Assembly (NCBI GenBank): GCA_029582155.1
Contig: CM055895.1
Location: 13,166,770 to 13,230,769 of the forward strand
Length of the DNA stretch: 64,000 bases
Direction: 5' to 3'
Origin: Panopea generosa
Lineage: Eukaryota > Mollusca > Bivalvia > Adapedonta > Hiatellidae
Below, in pieces: positions 10,189 to 20,651 of this stretch (position 1 is the first letter of the stretch; every line of letters starts with the position of its first letter). Under the pieces are notes generated by a model. That model did not search any database and had not been told where the DNA came from. It worked only from the letters and a program-made list of their open reading frames with translations. The position numbers and the translations under genes are program-made.

Positions 10189-12026
10189 TTATATCTTGGT
10201 ATTTTCTTTCATTTCCTTTATGCCTTTCTCTGGTAGTATCATGAATGTTGGATTAAGTGTAAACTCCTTAACACATATAGTCTTAGACAGTGTTGCGTCC
10301 GTGGAAAACTGAGTGACCAGCAAAAGACGTTGGACATCTTCTATCCCGACATACATGTTGGCCCCCTCCAGAGAGACAACAGTTACCAAACTACCATCTG
10401 ATACGTTTACAACGGATATTTCGTTCTTGCATGGAATAAACAAAAGTTCCCGCGAAAGAGACAAACCACAGCTATGGGTCACGTCCGCCTTCAAATTCCT
10501 TTTCCAAACTGTCTTTCCCTTTATCAAACATTCCAGAACTTTCCTTTCTTGATATAAAGTGTATATTCTATCGGTCCCAGTCTCCGTGAATGCATGCAGC
10601 GCCATGGTGTTTCCCGAGGGGGTGCCACGTCGATATGGCGTCGTCGTTACGTTGTTATTGTGACAGTAGTTAACGGTATGGTACTCAAGTGGTGTGCTTA
10701 TAACGAAAACGTCAATGGTTTCGTTAAAATCGAATCCTGTTACTTTGTCTAAGGTTTTAGGAAGTGGAATTTTATCCTCTTTGATAAAACGATCATCTGT
10801 CGTGTCTAAAACTTGTATAAAGTTTTCATTTTTGTCTTTGTATATAACAGCGACGGCACCAGAATACATAACACACATACCGCAGAGCTGCTCTTCAAAT
10901 GGCTTTTCATCTAGAACAAGACCTTCATATTGTGTCATGATAATTGATTGTTGATTGTCATCTAAAATGACAATACGACCGTCCCCAAGAGATTGTATTT
11001 TTACAAAATTGTGTTGTTTGTCAAATTTTGTATTGGTTCCTTGAATAGTAAGGTTCGTATTTTTGGTTGATTGTGGTCGTTGACATGGAACGACGGCATA
11101 AATATTCTCTTTTTCACTTCTTTCTTTTCTACGCTTTCAAGCGTTGTGACAGGGTTTTCTTTCGGATTCTTTCTACCAAATATACCAAAAAAGCCCTTTG
11201 GCTTTGAATTCTGTTTCAAAGAATTTTCGGACATTAGCTTTTCATCTTCTTCTGATTTACCTGATGGTATTTTTTCTTCTGTTATACTTACATTAGCCGG
11301 AACGGTATTCGAATCATTTTCTGCCGACGTTTCAAGACATTTGTCTTTATCAAAGGTGTCCTCCACCGAACCATAGATTACTTCGTCCGAATAAACAAAA
11401 TGTCCAAAGTTATTTCCATGAAGTTTCAATTTCTGAAAAGAGTTATGTAGGTTGAAATCCCCACGCGGTTTCGTTACTCTTTCCTTTATTTCGTTTGTTT
11501 TCTTGTCTATATCTTCCAATTTCGTTTTTGTATCGATGAATGCGTTTGGAGATTTATTAAAATCACAATCGTTTTCATCAACTAAATCCTTGAGTTTGTT
11601 TTCGAGACCTTCAAGAGATTTGATTTCGCCCTGAAGTCGTCCTTTTTTCTCTTCTATATCTACGCATACTTTTGTAATTGCGACATCGCGCATGACTTGT
11701 ACTTTTTGTATGATTAATTTCTCTTCTTTCTTAATTTTCGATATCAAATCATCTTTTAACGAGTCATAAAGACAGCAAAACTCAACACGCTGTTTCTTTC
11801 TACCATAGATAATTTCCTGTAAATGACAACATTTTGCTTTGAACAATCCTCTTTCAAAATCTTCTTCTTTGACTTGAGCGTAGCTACACGGGCTCTCTGA
11901 GTGATCTTTTTCTACAACACACTGGACACAGAGCAAATCTCGATGATGCCCACACACTAGAACGACGTCTTGATTGTGTTTGGTGCATTTGCGGCTACAT
12001 ATTTGTTCAGTAGTTGGCGATTCCAT
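10189..12026 (-). CDS. B-box zinc finger / coiled-coil (TRIM-like) protein, one frame break
   Basis: It starts at the ATG at 12024-12026 (MESPTTEQ). Residues 14-47 form a B-box type 2 zinc finger with textbook spacing: C14-x2-H17-x7-C25-x7-C33-x2-C36-x5-H42, then C47. No RING finger precedes it. Residues about 60-185 are Lys/Glu-rich and heptad-like, a predicted coiled coil. A Ser/Glu/Lys-rich linker follows (about 190-295). The frame then breaks around 11105-11135, and the continuation reads through ENIYAVVPCQ and IIMTQYEGLVLDE to the stop at 10189. That C-terminal part of about 300 residues has repeated hydrophobic/Asp-Gly strands, like the beta-propeller tails of molluscan TRIM-like proteins. 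In such families the B-box and coiled coil mediate oligomerisation, and the tail binds targets; that role is inferred here. The break may be a sequencing error, a real mutation, or a missed small intron. Confidence 0.65.
11105..11135 (-). other. Frame break in B-box gene copy 2
   Basis: The upstream frame runs VEKKEVKKRIFM; the frame that continues the conserved protein reads ENIYAVVPC. The offset is two bases forward (equivalently one back). Copy 1 breaks at the same place, but with an offset of one base forward. Confidence 0.75.
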
Positions 12027-12064
12027 ATTCAAGATAGATCTAATGATCAACTCGAGTGTGAAAG

Positions 12065-12268
12065 TTAACTAATTGTCAATTTACCCAATACATTAATTAT
12101 GTCGTCTTTACTATGCAAATCATAGTTTCTTGTTCTTTCTATTTTATATCCACATCTATTAGATATCTCCTGAATGAGCGTCATTGAGTAAACCAGTTCT
12201 TCATCTTCATAAGTCAAAGTTTGTAATACATCATATAAACCATTTAACACACATAATAGTGCACAATG
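12065..12268 (-). CDS. Conserved short open frame upstream of B-box copy 2 (possible upstream exon)
   Basis: This stop-free frame of about 67 codons reads LLCVLNGLYDVLQTL, then YSMTLIQEISNRCGYKI, and ends KLTIS-stop. It is conserved in unit 1 (2398-2595) with mostly conservative changes and a frame-keeping 6-base indel, which non-coding DNA would not be expected to preserve. No ATG opens it; the first in-frame Met lies inside. It is therefore best read as an internal exon or a fragment. It lies about 40 bp upstream of the B-box start. No known domain is recognised. Confidence 0.4.
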   Translation of the reverse strand, partial: HCALLCVLNGLYDVLQTLTYEDEELVYSMTLIQEISNRCGYKIERTRNYDLHSKDDIINVLGKLTIS

Positions 12269-12552
12269 TTAACACATTTCTTCAGGTTTACCTCCACCAA
12301 TACAGATTTCAAAAATGGTGAACTTTAAAACAAAAAGTTTCACTGGTTTAACCCGCCTTTCCACTGATATCTGATGGAATTAAATCCTTAATGAATGTAA
12401 ATGATTAAACCAAAATAAAATCAAACTGAATTAAATCTAGCAAACATACAATGTTAATTGTGTACAGCTTCACACTGATATATTTATATATACAAACACA
12501 CACGATGAGCGACAACTTGAAAAAACGAATATTTAAGTATTCAAGTCGATGC

Positions 12553-12567
12553 TGGTTATATAAAATG
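12553..12567 (+). promoter_or_regulatory. TATA-box-like word upstream of the small gene
   Basis: The word ggttatataaaatg lies about 80-90 bases before the ATG at 12647. It is conserved as ggttatataaaaag in unit 1 near 2850. The spacing suits a core promoter with a short 5' UTR. This is inference from the motif only. Confidence 0.4.
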
Positions 12568-12646
12568 AAGCGTCCTAAATTAAATTCAGACGAGGAAGTT
12601 CTTTTTACTCAAGATATAAACCTGCTGTTAAAACACCGAAATCATT

Positions 12647-13396
12647 ATGTTCAGTAGTGACGAATTACAAAATCAATATGATCTTTTGTGTATCTACTCT
12701 GTATGTAGACGTTCAAAGCCTGCTATGTCGACAATGTTATCTGAAACGTTCCTTTGTAAGTTTATATTTGCAATCAAGGAAGTTATCCAAGCAAATAATC
12801 TTCACGATCTTAACTACGAATACGAATATTATTGCTTGGATATTAAGCGTCAGTTTTATGCCATCGAGGGCTTCAGACGATTAGTTAACCTAACCACGAA
12901 TACTCGTAGTTTATATTTAGGTGAAACGTCTACAGTTTTTTTGTATTTTGTGCCGCCGATCTCGTTATATTCCTACATGGTACAGTGGTTGCATCTGCGG
13001 ATTGTCGATCAGGCACTCCGAGTTCAATTCAAATCCCGTGACAAGAATTATGATTTTTTTGATCAATTCTTCAGCAACACAATCACCGGCCACCTTTATA
13101 TTGCTCCATAATAAACGTCTTCTCATATCTCCAACAACAAAAAAAAATAGTTTTGTCAATACATTTATTTATATCTAGTACTAATTCCGAAGGATGATGA
13201 ATTGGCGGAGTATATACGTTTGAAAAGGAAGTTTTTAGAATTACTGATCAGTAAATCCACGAAAGGTGATGAAATCTCATTCATAAATAACTCGTCATTT
13301 CTTTATAAAATAAACATCTTTAGTTACTGGATATACCGCTGTAAGGTTAGTACACTGGACAAAAGGAAACGTACGGTCTACATACATATATTTTAG
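12647..13396 (+). CDS. Small two-exon gene of unknown function (spliced model)
   Basis: Exon 1 runs 12647-12920 and begins MFSSDELQNQYDLLC. At 12921 the sequence is a donor, ttatatttag/gtgaaa, in phase 1. A pyrimidine-rich acceptor, tttatatctag, ends at 13178. Exon 2 (13179-13396) restores the frame exactly (split codon g/ta, Val), reads LIPKDDELAEYIRLKRKFLELL and ends in a stop. The product would be 163 residues, rich in Leu, Tyr, Lys and Asn, with no signal peptide, membrane segment or domain that I recognise. The intron of 258 bp contains a SINE. The gene is divergent from the B-box gene with a few hundred bp between them, and the pair was duplicated together, which hints at shared regulation. 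The eroded copy 1 (3229-3840) keeps the same acceptor. Without splicing, exon 1 would run on to a stop at 13111 as a 154-residue frame. Confidence 0.45.
12978..13110 (+). mobile_element. tRNA-derived SINE fragment inside the intron
   Basis: It carries a tRNA-like head with a degraded box B (gagttcaattcaaatccc). It is the counterpart of 3505-3640. Confidence 0.5.
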
Positions 13397-13599
13397 GTTT
13401 ATTATGAACAATGAACTAAATATTATTAGCCTTGACACAAGGTGTCCAAAATCAATATCTTAATCGCACAGCGAACAATCAATGCAAAGAAGGAAGGAAG
13501 AAAACAGTTGAAAGTTTCAGATTTGATTTGATTTTCTCAACAATGTTCATGATTTGGAAATATATAGGAGAACGAACAATATGTATGCTCATACATTTT

Positions 13600-13745
13600 C
13601 AGGTTATAGAGGACATATCTAGTTTTATTGGTCGAAGAAGACCTCAGAATGAATCTGATTTGAACCATCGTCCTTTCACAAGAAACTGACAAACATTTGG
13701 AGCGAACTGGACTCAAAGCTACGACCTTAGCGGTAAGAGATAAGT
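13600..13745 (-). mobile_element. SINE family B, head-truncated, minus strand
   Basis: The body matches 5800-5930 of unit 1 and, on the opposite strand, 35760-35850. It ends abruptly near 13745, where unit 1 continues with the tRNA-like head. Confidence 0.6.
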
Positions 13746-13749
13746 GTCC

Positions 13750-13900
13750 ACAGTTCATAACATAACATACATTGCTGGATTTAAAAAGGTCCATAAACTG
13801 AGTTAACTAGTCTTCAGATACTTTAGGACTGACTGACATGCTGACGGATATTCAGTAGAGATTCATGTGTACTTTAAGTGATGTGAATATGATTGTGTCC
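13750..13900. repeat. End of duplication unit 2
   Basis: Homologous to 7985-8140. Together with 8270-8365 it delimits the tandem duplication. Confidence 0.65.
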
Positions 13901-13979
13901 TCGACATTGTGTCACCGACATTAGCCTTACCAGTTGTACAGACGGACAGGACCAATATAAAATTTTCTCTTTAAGTTTT

Positions 13980-14530
13980 ATAGTGTCTTTATTCTTCATA
14001 CATGTATTTTATATCCACGTACATAAGATCTCTCTAGCAAATCCTTCAAAGTCAAATATATAATACTTCATGTATATATAGTTAATTGCCTACACCATTG
14101 CATTGTCAACAAAATGTCATTGGCCATGTCCAACAGCTCTCCGCCTAAATCTACAGAAATCAAATAAAACAAACCTGAAGAGTGTTAAAGATCACGTAAT
14201 TGTATCTGGCGAACATGCAATGATATTTTGCATAGTTTTATATTCAAATAGTTATATATAGACACGCCATGACAGACAAAATCAAAAAGCTTATTTGTGA
14301 ACTTCAACTGTAATACATGTCACTTTGAACGAACCCTTTTAAGTTAAAGCTGAAATACAAGGAAGATAACATGCGTGTAATCAATTGACAAAGCACCGAC
14401 AAAATGTTTTTATACAACGTACGTTGATAATAATATCGTTGCCTGTGTATCGTTACGGATTATAAAATCGATAAAATTGTTTATGTATACATTATATTTA
14501 AAGGATTAAGTAAATATATATTAATAACTT
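13980..14530. pseudogene. Third, badly eroded copy of the divergent-gene intergenic region and exon 1
   Basis: Words from 12140-12700 recur in order (ttttatatccac, aagtcaaa, gcgaacatacaatg-like, then ttacggattataaaatcgat and tttatgtatac, as in 3255-3290). There is no usable frame. The B-box part is absent. Confidence 0.5.
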
Positions 14531-14595
14531 TAACACCAATATAGCCCTCCAAAAGCGAAGGATGTGACAGCAACAGTAATATTCAATATTTAATA

Positions 14596-17318
14596 ATAAC
14601 ACTTATTACATAACGCGTATTACATAACGCTCATTACATCAAGCTTATTACATAACGCTTATTACATAACGCGTATTACATAACGTTTATTACTTAACAC
14701 ATATTACATAATGCTTATTACATAATGCTTATTATATAACGCATATATTAAATAAAACATATTACATAACACTTATTACATAACACTTATTACACAATGC
14801 GTATTACACAACGTTTATTACATGACGCTTATTACATGATGCTTATCACTTAATGCGTATTACGCAATGCGTATTACACAATGCTTATTACATAACGCTT
14901 ATAACATGACGCATATTACATGATGCTTATTACATAACAAGTATTACATAGCGTTTATTACACAACGCATATAACACAACGTTTATTAAATAACGCTTAT
15001 TGCATATCGCTTATTTTATGACGCTTATGACATAACGGTTATTAAATAACGCGTATCACTTAACGCTTATAACATAACACGTATTACACAATGCGTATTA
15101 AACAACGCTTATTACATAACGCTTATAACATGATGCTTATTACATTACGCTTATTACATAACACATATTACATAACGCTTATTACACAACGCGTATTACA
15201 TAGCGCTTATTACATAACACATATTACTTAACACTTATTACCTGACGCTTATTACACGATGCGTATTGCACAACGTTTATTACATTACGCTAATTACATG
15301 ACGCTTATTATATAATGCGTATTACACAATTCGTATTGCACAATGCTTGTTACAAAATGCGTATTACATAATGCGTATTACATAACGATTGTTAAATGAC
15401 ACTTATTACATTACGCTTATTACATCACGCGTATCACATAACGCCTTTTACGTGATGCTAATTACATGACGCTTATTGCACGACGCTTGTTAAACAATGC
15501 TTATTATATGGCGCTTATTACATGACGCTTATTACATAATTCATATTACATGACGCTAATTACATGATGTTTATAACATAACACATATTACGTAACGCTT
15601 ATTAGATGACACGTATTACATGACGCTTATTTCATGACGCTTATTACATGACGCATATTACATAACGCTTATTATATGACACTTATTACTTGATGCTAAT
15701 TACATGACTCTTATTACACGACGCTTGTTAAACAATGCTTATTATATGACGCTTATTACATGACGCTTATTACATAATGCATATTACATAACGCTCATTA
15801 TATGACGCTTATTAGATGACACGTATTACATGACACTTATTACCTGACGTTATTAGATGACACATTTTACATGACGCTTATTACATGATGCTTATTACAT
15901 AACGTGTATTACATAATGCTTATAACATGACGCTTGTTACAGAACACTTATTACACAACGCCTATTACAAAACGCTTATTACATGACGCTTATTTAATGA
16001 CGTGTATTACATGACGCATATTACTCAACGCTCATTACATGATGCCTATTACACGACGTGTATTACATAACGTTTATGACATGACGCTTATTACATTATG
16101 CTCATTACATAACGCATATAACATGACGAACAATACATAACGTTCATTACATGATGCTTATTACACGACGTGTATTACATAACGTTTATTACATGACGTT
16201 TATTATATTATGCTCATTACATAAACATATTATCTGACGCTTATTCCATAACACTTATTACATAACGCTTATTACACGATGCTTATTTCACGACGCACAT
16301 TACATAACACATATTACATTAGGCTTATTACACAACGCTTATTATATGACGCTAATTTCATGACTCGTATAATATAACACATATTACATAATGCTTATTA
16401 CATAACACTTATTACACGATACTACTTACACGACGCTTATTACATAACGCCTATTACATGACGCTTATTACACAACGCTTATTATATGACGCTTATTTCA
16501 TGACTTGTATAATATAACGCGTATTTTATGACGCATTTTACATAATGCTTATTATATTGCACTTATTACATAACACTTGTTACATAATGCTTATTACATG
16601 ACAATTATTACATGAAACTTATTACATAACGCTTATTTCATAACGCTTATTACATAACACTTATTACATAATACTAATTACATAACGCTTATTACAAGAC
16701 ACTTATTTCATGACACTTATTACATAATGATTATTACATAACGCTTATTACAAGACACTTATTTCATGACACTAATTACACAATGCTAATTACATGACAC
16801 TTATTACTTGTCACTTATTACATAATGATTGTTACATAACGCTTATTACGTAACGCTTTTTACATGACACTTATTACATGACACTTATTTCATAATACTT
16901 ATTACATAATGTTTATTACATAACGCTTATTACATAACGCTTATTACATGATACTTATTAAATAACACTTATTACATAACGCTAATTACATGACACTTAT
17001 TACTTGTCACTTATTACATAATGATTATTACATAACGCTTATTACGTAACGCTTTTTACATGACACTTATTACATGACACTTATTTCATAATACCTATTA
17101 CATAATGTTTATTATATAACGCTTATTACATAACGCTTATTACATGATACTTATTACATAACACTTATTACATAATGCTAATTACATGACACTTATTACA
17201 TGTCACTTATTACATAACACTTATTATATAATACTTATTACATAATGCTTAAAACATAACGCTTACTTCATGACACTAATTACATGACACTTATTACATA
17301 ACACTTAACATTTAACAC
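14596..17318. repeat. 14-bp minisatellite array, about 195 units, with a 196-bp higher-order repeat at the right end
   Basis: The basic unit is cttattacataacg, with frequent changes (acataacg/acatgacg/acacaacg; gctt/gcgt/actt). The phase of 14 is kept throughout. The word ttgtcactt-with-context recurs at 16805, 17001 and 17197, each 196 bp (14 x 14) apart, showing recent amplification of blocks. No ORF or gene is supported. Confidence 0.95.
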
Positions 17319-17399
17319 TAAGGGGAAGCATCACCTTCATGAGTTTGATAGGGAGTAAATATTTAATTTTCTTAGATTTATAAATATTCTAGTTTCTTC

Positions 17400-17444
17400 T
17401 TCTTATTATTATTATTATTATTATTAATACCACACTTTTATAGC

Positions 17445-17488
<44 letters not shown>

Positions 17489-17490
17489 AT
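17400..17490. repeat. (TTA)n and (TTC)n microsatellites separated by a duplicated 20-mer
   Basis: (TTA)n at about 17402-17426 and (TTC)n at 17446-17487. The phrase taccacacttttatagcact occurs after each one (about 17428 and 17495), so the pair looks like a local duplication. Confidence 0.85.
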
Positions 17491-17985
17491 ATTGTACCAC
17501 ACTTTTATAGCACTCTTATCATATAAGAAATACGTTCAAAAGTGCTGTACATACAGTCAAATGTGCTTACATAGTATTGCATAACAATTCAAAGACTCGG
17601 CTTAAAAGGTAAGATCATACAACATACATAAGCACGGAAATCCCAGTCACATAAAACTGAATAAAAAAAGATATGACGTCTACATATAGACTAAGATAAT
17701 ATACAATAGTCATGGAGTAAACATAGAAATTAAAATATCAATCTACAATGCAAATAAAACATGTATATGGCATCACAAAGAAATCATAAACATAAAAACC
17801 ATCTTAAGAACTCCAGAATGAAATTTAAAAAAAATCACTTCGAAATCATATTTTTGGAACCATAATTTGCAAGCAGATAAACACCCATATATTAAAGTAA
17901 AAATACACTCACAATTATTCTATCGAGCATGGTGAACTAGATATCTAAGGATGAAATTTGGATTTTCAAGCTGACGTCTAAGAAA
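17491..17985. other. AT-rich DNA, nothing recognised
   Basis: No ORF, RNA gene or transposon end is seen. The phrase caaaagtgctgtacat resembles the 3' flank of many animal interspersed repeats, but this is weak. Confidence 0.5.
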
Positions 17986-18630
17986 GTTGATATATTTGAC
18001 GCATGATCTCCCCGATGGGCTCTATGCGTTGCGTCCTGACGCACAGAGCTACCACGGAGCCCTATGCGTTAAGCCTCGACGTATAGAGACACCAGGAGTT
18101 CTATGCGTAGCGTCCTGACACATAGAGACCCTAGGAGTTCTATGCGTTGCGTCCTGACGCAAAGAGACCCTAGGAGTTCTATACGTTGCGTCCTGACGTA
18201 TAGAGAACCCAGGAGTTCAATGAGTAGCGTCCTGACACATAGAGACCCTAGGAGTTCTATGCGTTGCGTCCTGACGCAAAGAGACCCTAGGAGTTCTATA
18301 CGTTGCGTCCTGACGTATAGAGAACCCAGGAGTTCAATGAGTAGCGTCCTGACACATAGAGACCCTAGGAGTTCTATGCGTTGCGTCCTGACGCAAAGAG
18401 ACCCTAGGAGTTCTATACGTTGCGTCCTGACGTTTAGAGAACCCAGAAGTTCTATGCGTTAAACCTCAACGTATAGAGACCCCAGGAGTTCTATGCGTTA
18501 AGCCTCGACGTATAGAGACCCCAGGAGTTGTATGCGTTGTATCATGACGTATAGAGACCCCAGGAGTTCTATGCGTCAAATATACACATCAACTTTAAAA
18601 CGGGTCTGGCATCTTTACGCATAGAGCTCC
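17986..18630. repeat. Array of 39-bp hairpin units flanked by an inverted repeat
   Basis: The unit is ggagttctatgcgttgcgtc followed by ctgacgcatagagaccccta. Within each unit tctatgcgt (or tctatacgt) pairs with acgcataga (or acgtataga) across a 9-base loop. Units form a 117-bp (3 x 39) higher-order repeat at 18134-18420. The array lies between gttgatatatttgacgcat (17986-18004) and its imperfect reverse complement at 18571-18593. Because 39 is a multiple of 3, a 119-codon frame (13-residue repeat with RDPRSS) is open on the plus strand. It is judged a by-product. Confidence 0.9.
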
Positions 18631-18985
18631 CGAATTAAAAAATGATAGTCATACTGACTGTCACGTTATTTGCTAGACCCTTAACGCCATCATTATTATT
18701 ATAAGTATGCAGTGTCTAAATGTCCATCAGTACTGTTGTTTAAAAAAACCTGCATTAAGACCATCTCTATAATAAAATTCGGATTTTTATTTTTATTTAA
18801 TGATCAGTTTGTTTAATAACAATATTGCCACTCCAATATTCGGTATAAGGACATCTTGTACGACGACGGATTAGTGTATTTTCTTTTAATTTAACTCCGA
18901 AAATTATACCACCAGTTGATCCCGTAATTCTTTTTCACTTCTCTTTTTTCAAGTGAAGGTTATTAACAAATGATTTAGCGTTTAT
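18631..18985. other. AT-rich spacer, no gene seen
   Basis: Short, low-complexity AT-rich stretch before the SINE. Confidence 0.5.
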
Positions 18986-19197
18986 ACAGTGTGAGCTCGA
19001 ATCCCCGCCCGGCCACAGCATCCATAATGATTGATATACGACATTGCGTCTCATTATAGGAAAGTTATCAGTTACTTGCGGATATGGGTGTGCTCAAGTA
19101 ATGGTTAACCTTTCAGGATCACAAGAAAGAGTGTTTAGGTAAACTGAACGTCTGTTAGTCCGCGATGGCATTCACATGACGCTAAATATTCAAACAA
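18986..19197 (+). mobile_element. SINE family A (5'-truncated)
   Basis: It begins at the box B of the tRNA-like head (gagctcgaatccc), then the shared body (gatatacgacattgcgtctc, gttatcagttacttgcgga) and the tail atgacgctaaatattcaa. The same body recurs at 32061, 35356 (minus), 37565, 49453 and 58118. Confidence 0.85.
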
Positions 19198-19559
19198 ACT
19201 TAGTTTCACCAATATCACTCGCAATGCATATTTCTTAGTTTAAATGTTAATGTTTATTACTCTTTAAACTCCCAATTACAATGATTAAAAGAAATTCGTT
19301 AGTAAGATTTTTATTCTCCTTTTACAATTGATAATACAATATATAATTTGGTAAAGGCACAGCTTGCATTTGGTAAGTTCTAATTCAAAATATCGAAAGT
19401 ATTATATTCAACACATGCTTTTCACACATCTGAAACAAACAAACGACTTATAATTTATTCAGGTACTTACACTAAGTTGTGGTTGTATGTATACTAGTAT
19501 ATTGAAAATGATCTACTTTTTGGAATTTTTGCACTATATTTTGATGTTTTGGTACACTG
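19198..19559. other. AT-rich spacer, no gene seen
   Basis: No supported feature. Confidence 0.5.
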
Positions 19560-19795
19560 AGTAATGAGGTATAAACACACTTTACCGAGGAACAAAATCT
19601 GACATGGTAACGTAACCCACCACAAATGTTTGTCATTCATAACCAAGTAAAACTTTTTATAAAAAATATATGCAAATAAAGTGCTTTGCTCAAGAACACG
19701 GCATAAAACCATGGCGGGGATCGAACCCAGGACACTCTGATCCTGGGTTCAATGTTCTACCGCTGGACCATGTGCTCCACACCTAGAAGTGACTT
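19560..19795 (-). mobile_element. SINE family C, minus strand
   Basis: On the minus strand a Gly-tRNA-like head (ggtccagcggtagaac, box B gggttcgatcccc) is followed by cgtgttcttgagcaaagcac. This parallels tgtcctttgagcaagacacc in the plus copy at 61016. It is not an intact tRNA: the acceptor stem does not close. Confidence 0.7.
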
Positions 19796-19879
19796 CCTCC
19801 GTTAATGCTGGGTAATATTTTAGCCTGTTATAAAGTGTTGTCATTCAATATATCAATGATAAGAGGAATAACTCCTGCA

Positions 19880-20430
19880 CACGTATTTGCCTTAGTGAAA
19901 TACAGTTAATTCCCTTAACGCTCGGAGAATTACGGACCCTTTTTAAAAAATAGATTAATTTACAACGGTGCTATGTTTAAGTATTGGTGTTATTTTCAAC
20001 ATTTCTATGTTTATTTATATATTTAAAGTTTTAATAAACAAATTTTATCTTATAAAATTAATAAAACATATATATTTTATGCAAGTTTTATTATAATATA
20101 TAATTATAACAGTCAGTCGAAATGTAAATATCTAATCTAATAAGATTAACATGTTTGTAGAAAATATATAGAATGAAAATATTAACGCATTTAAGATCAT
20201 ACTTTTAGGGATCATTTCTATAGTATGCATCGCCAGGACGTCAGGTAACTCTGACGGGACCATAAACCATGAGGAGGAGACATAGCGTCCTTTTCTGAGC
20301 GTGAAGCGGATTGTGGTTGTCACTAGCTCGGGGTGACTTGACCGTTGTCATTGATGACCGTTCCTCTCCTACCTAAGCAGGGAGTTGGAGGAAGGGGACG
20401 CATTCTGAGTGGTTTATGATGAAAAAAAGA
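19880..20430 (+). repeat. Interspersed repeat F, copy 1
   Basis: The AT-rich first part (from tagttaattccc-like to about 20185) resembles 27500-27770. The conserved GC-richer part (20195-20425) contains ggacgtcaggtaactctgac and gacgcattctgagtggttta. Within it, accataaaccat near 20262 and gtggtttatgat near 20411 are inverted, so the 3' part can fold back. It ends in a short A-run. The class is unknown. Confidence 0.75.
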
Positions 20431-20651
20431 CACAAAAATCAGACAAATGTATACTTCTAATTACAAGATATTTATTTCGTACTGTTTATAAGGCGTCAAT
20501 TGTTTATAATAACTGCATAAACGTAATAGTATACAAAATGTTCGTTGCAATAGCGATGAATATATTCTTTTGTATTCCTTATTAATTTTATTTCTTATTG
20601 TAAGATTACCGTTTGTTGTTATCATGCAATTGTGTAGTAACAGTATATGTG
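20431..20651. other. AT-rich spacer
   Basis: No supported feature; leads into the 19-bp array. Confidence 0.5.

Noticed and set aside
14596..17318. Telomere-like or centromeric repeat
   Set aside because: The unit is not TTAGGG-like and the array is short and interstitial; no evidence for a centromeric role.
18103..18462. 119-codon frame with a 13-residue RDPRSS repeat
   Set aside because: The 39-bp period explains it; the unit is constrained by palindromic pairing rather than by protein.
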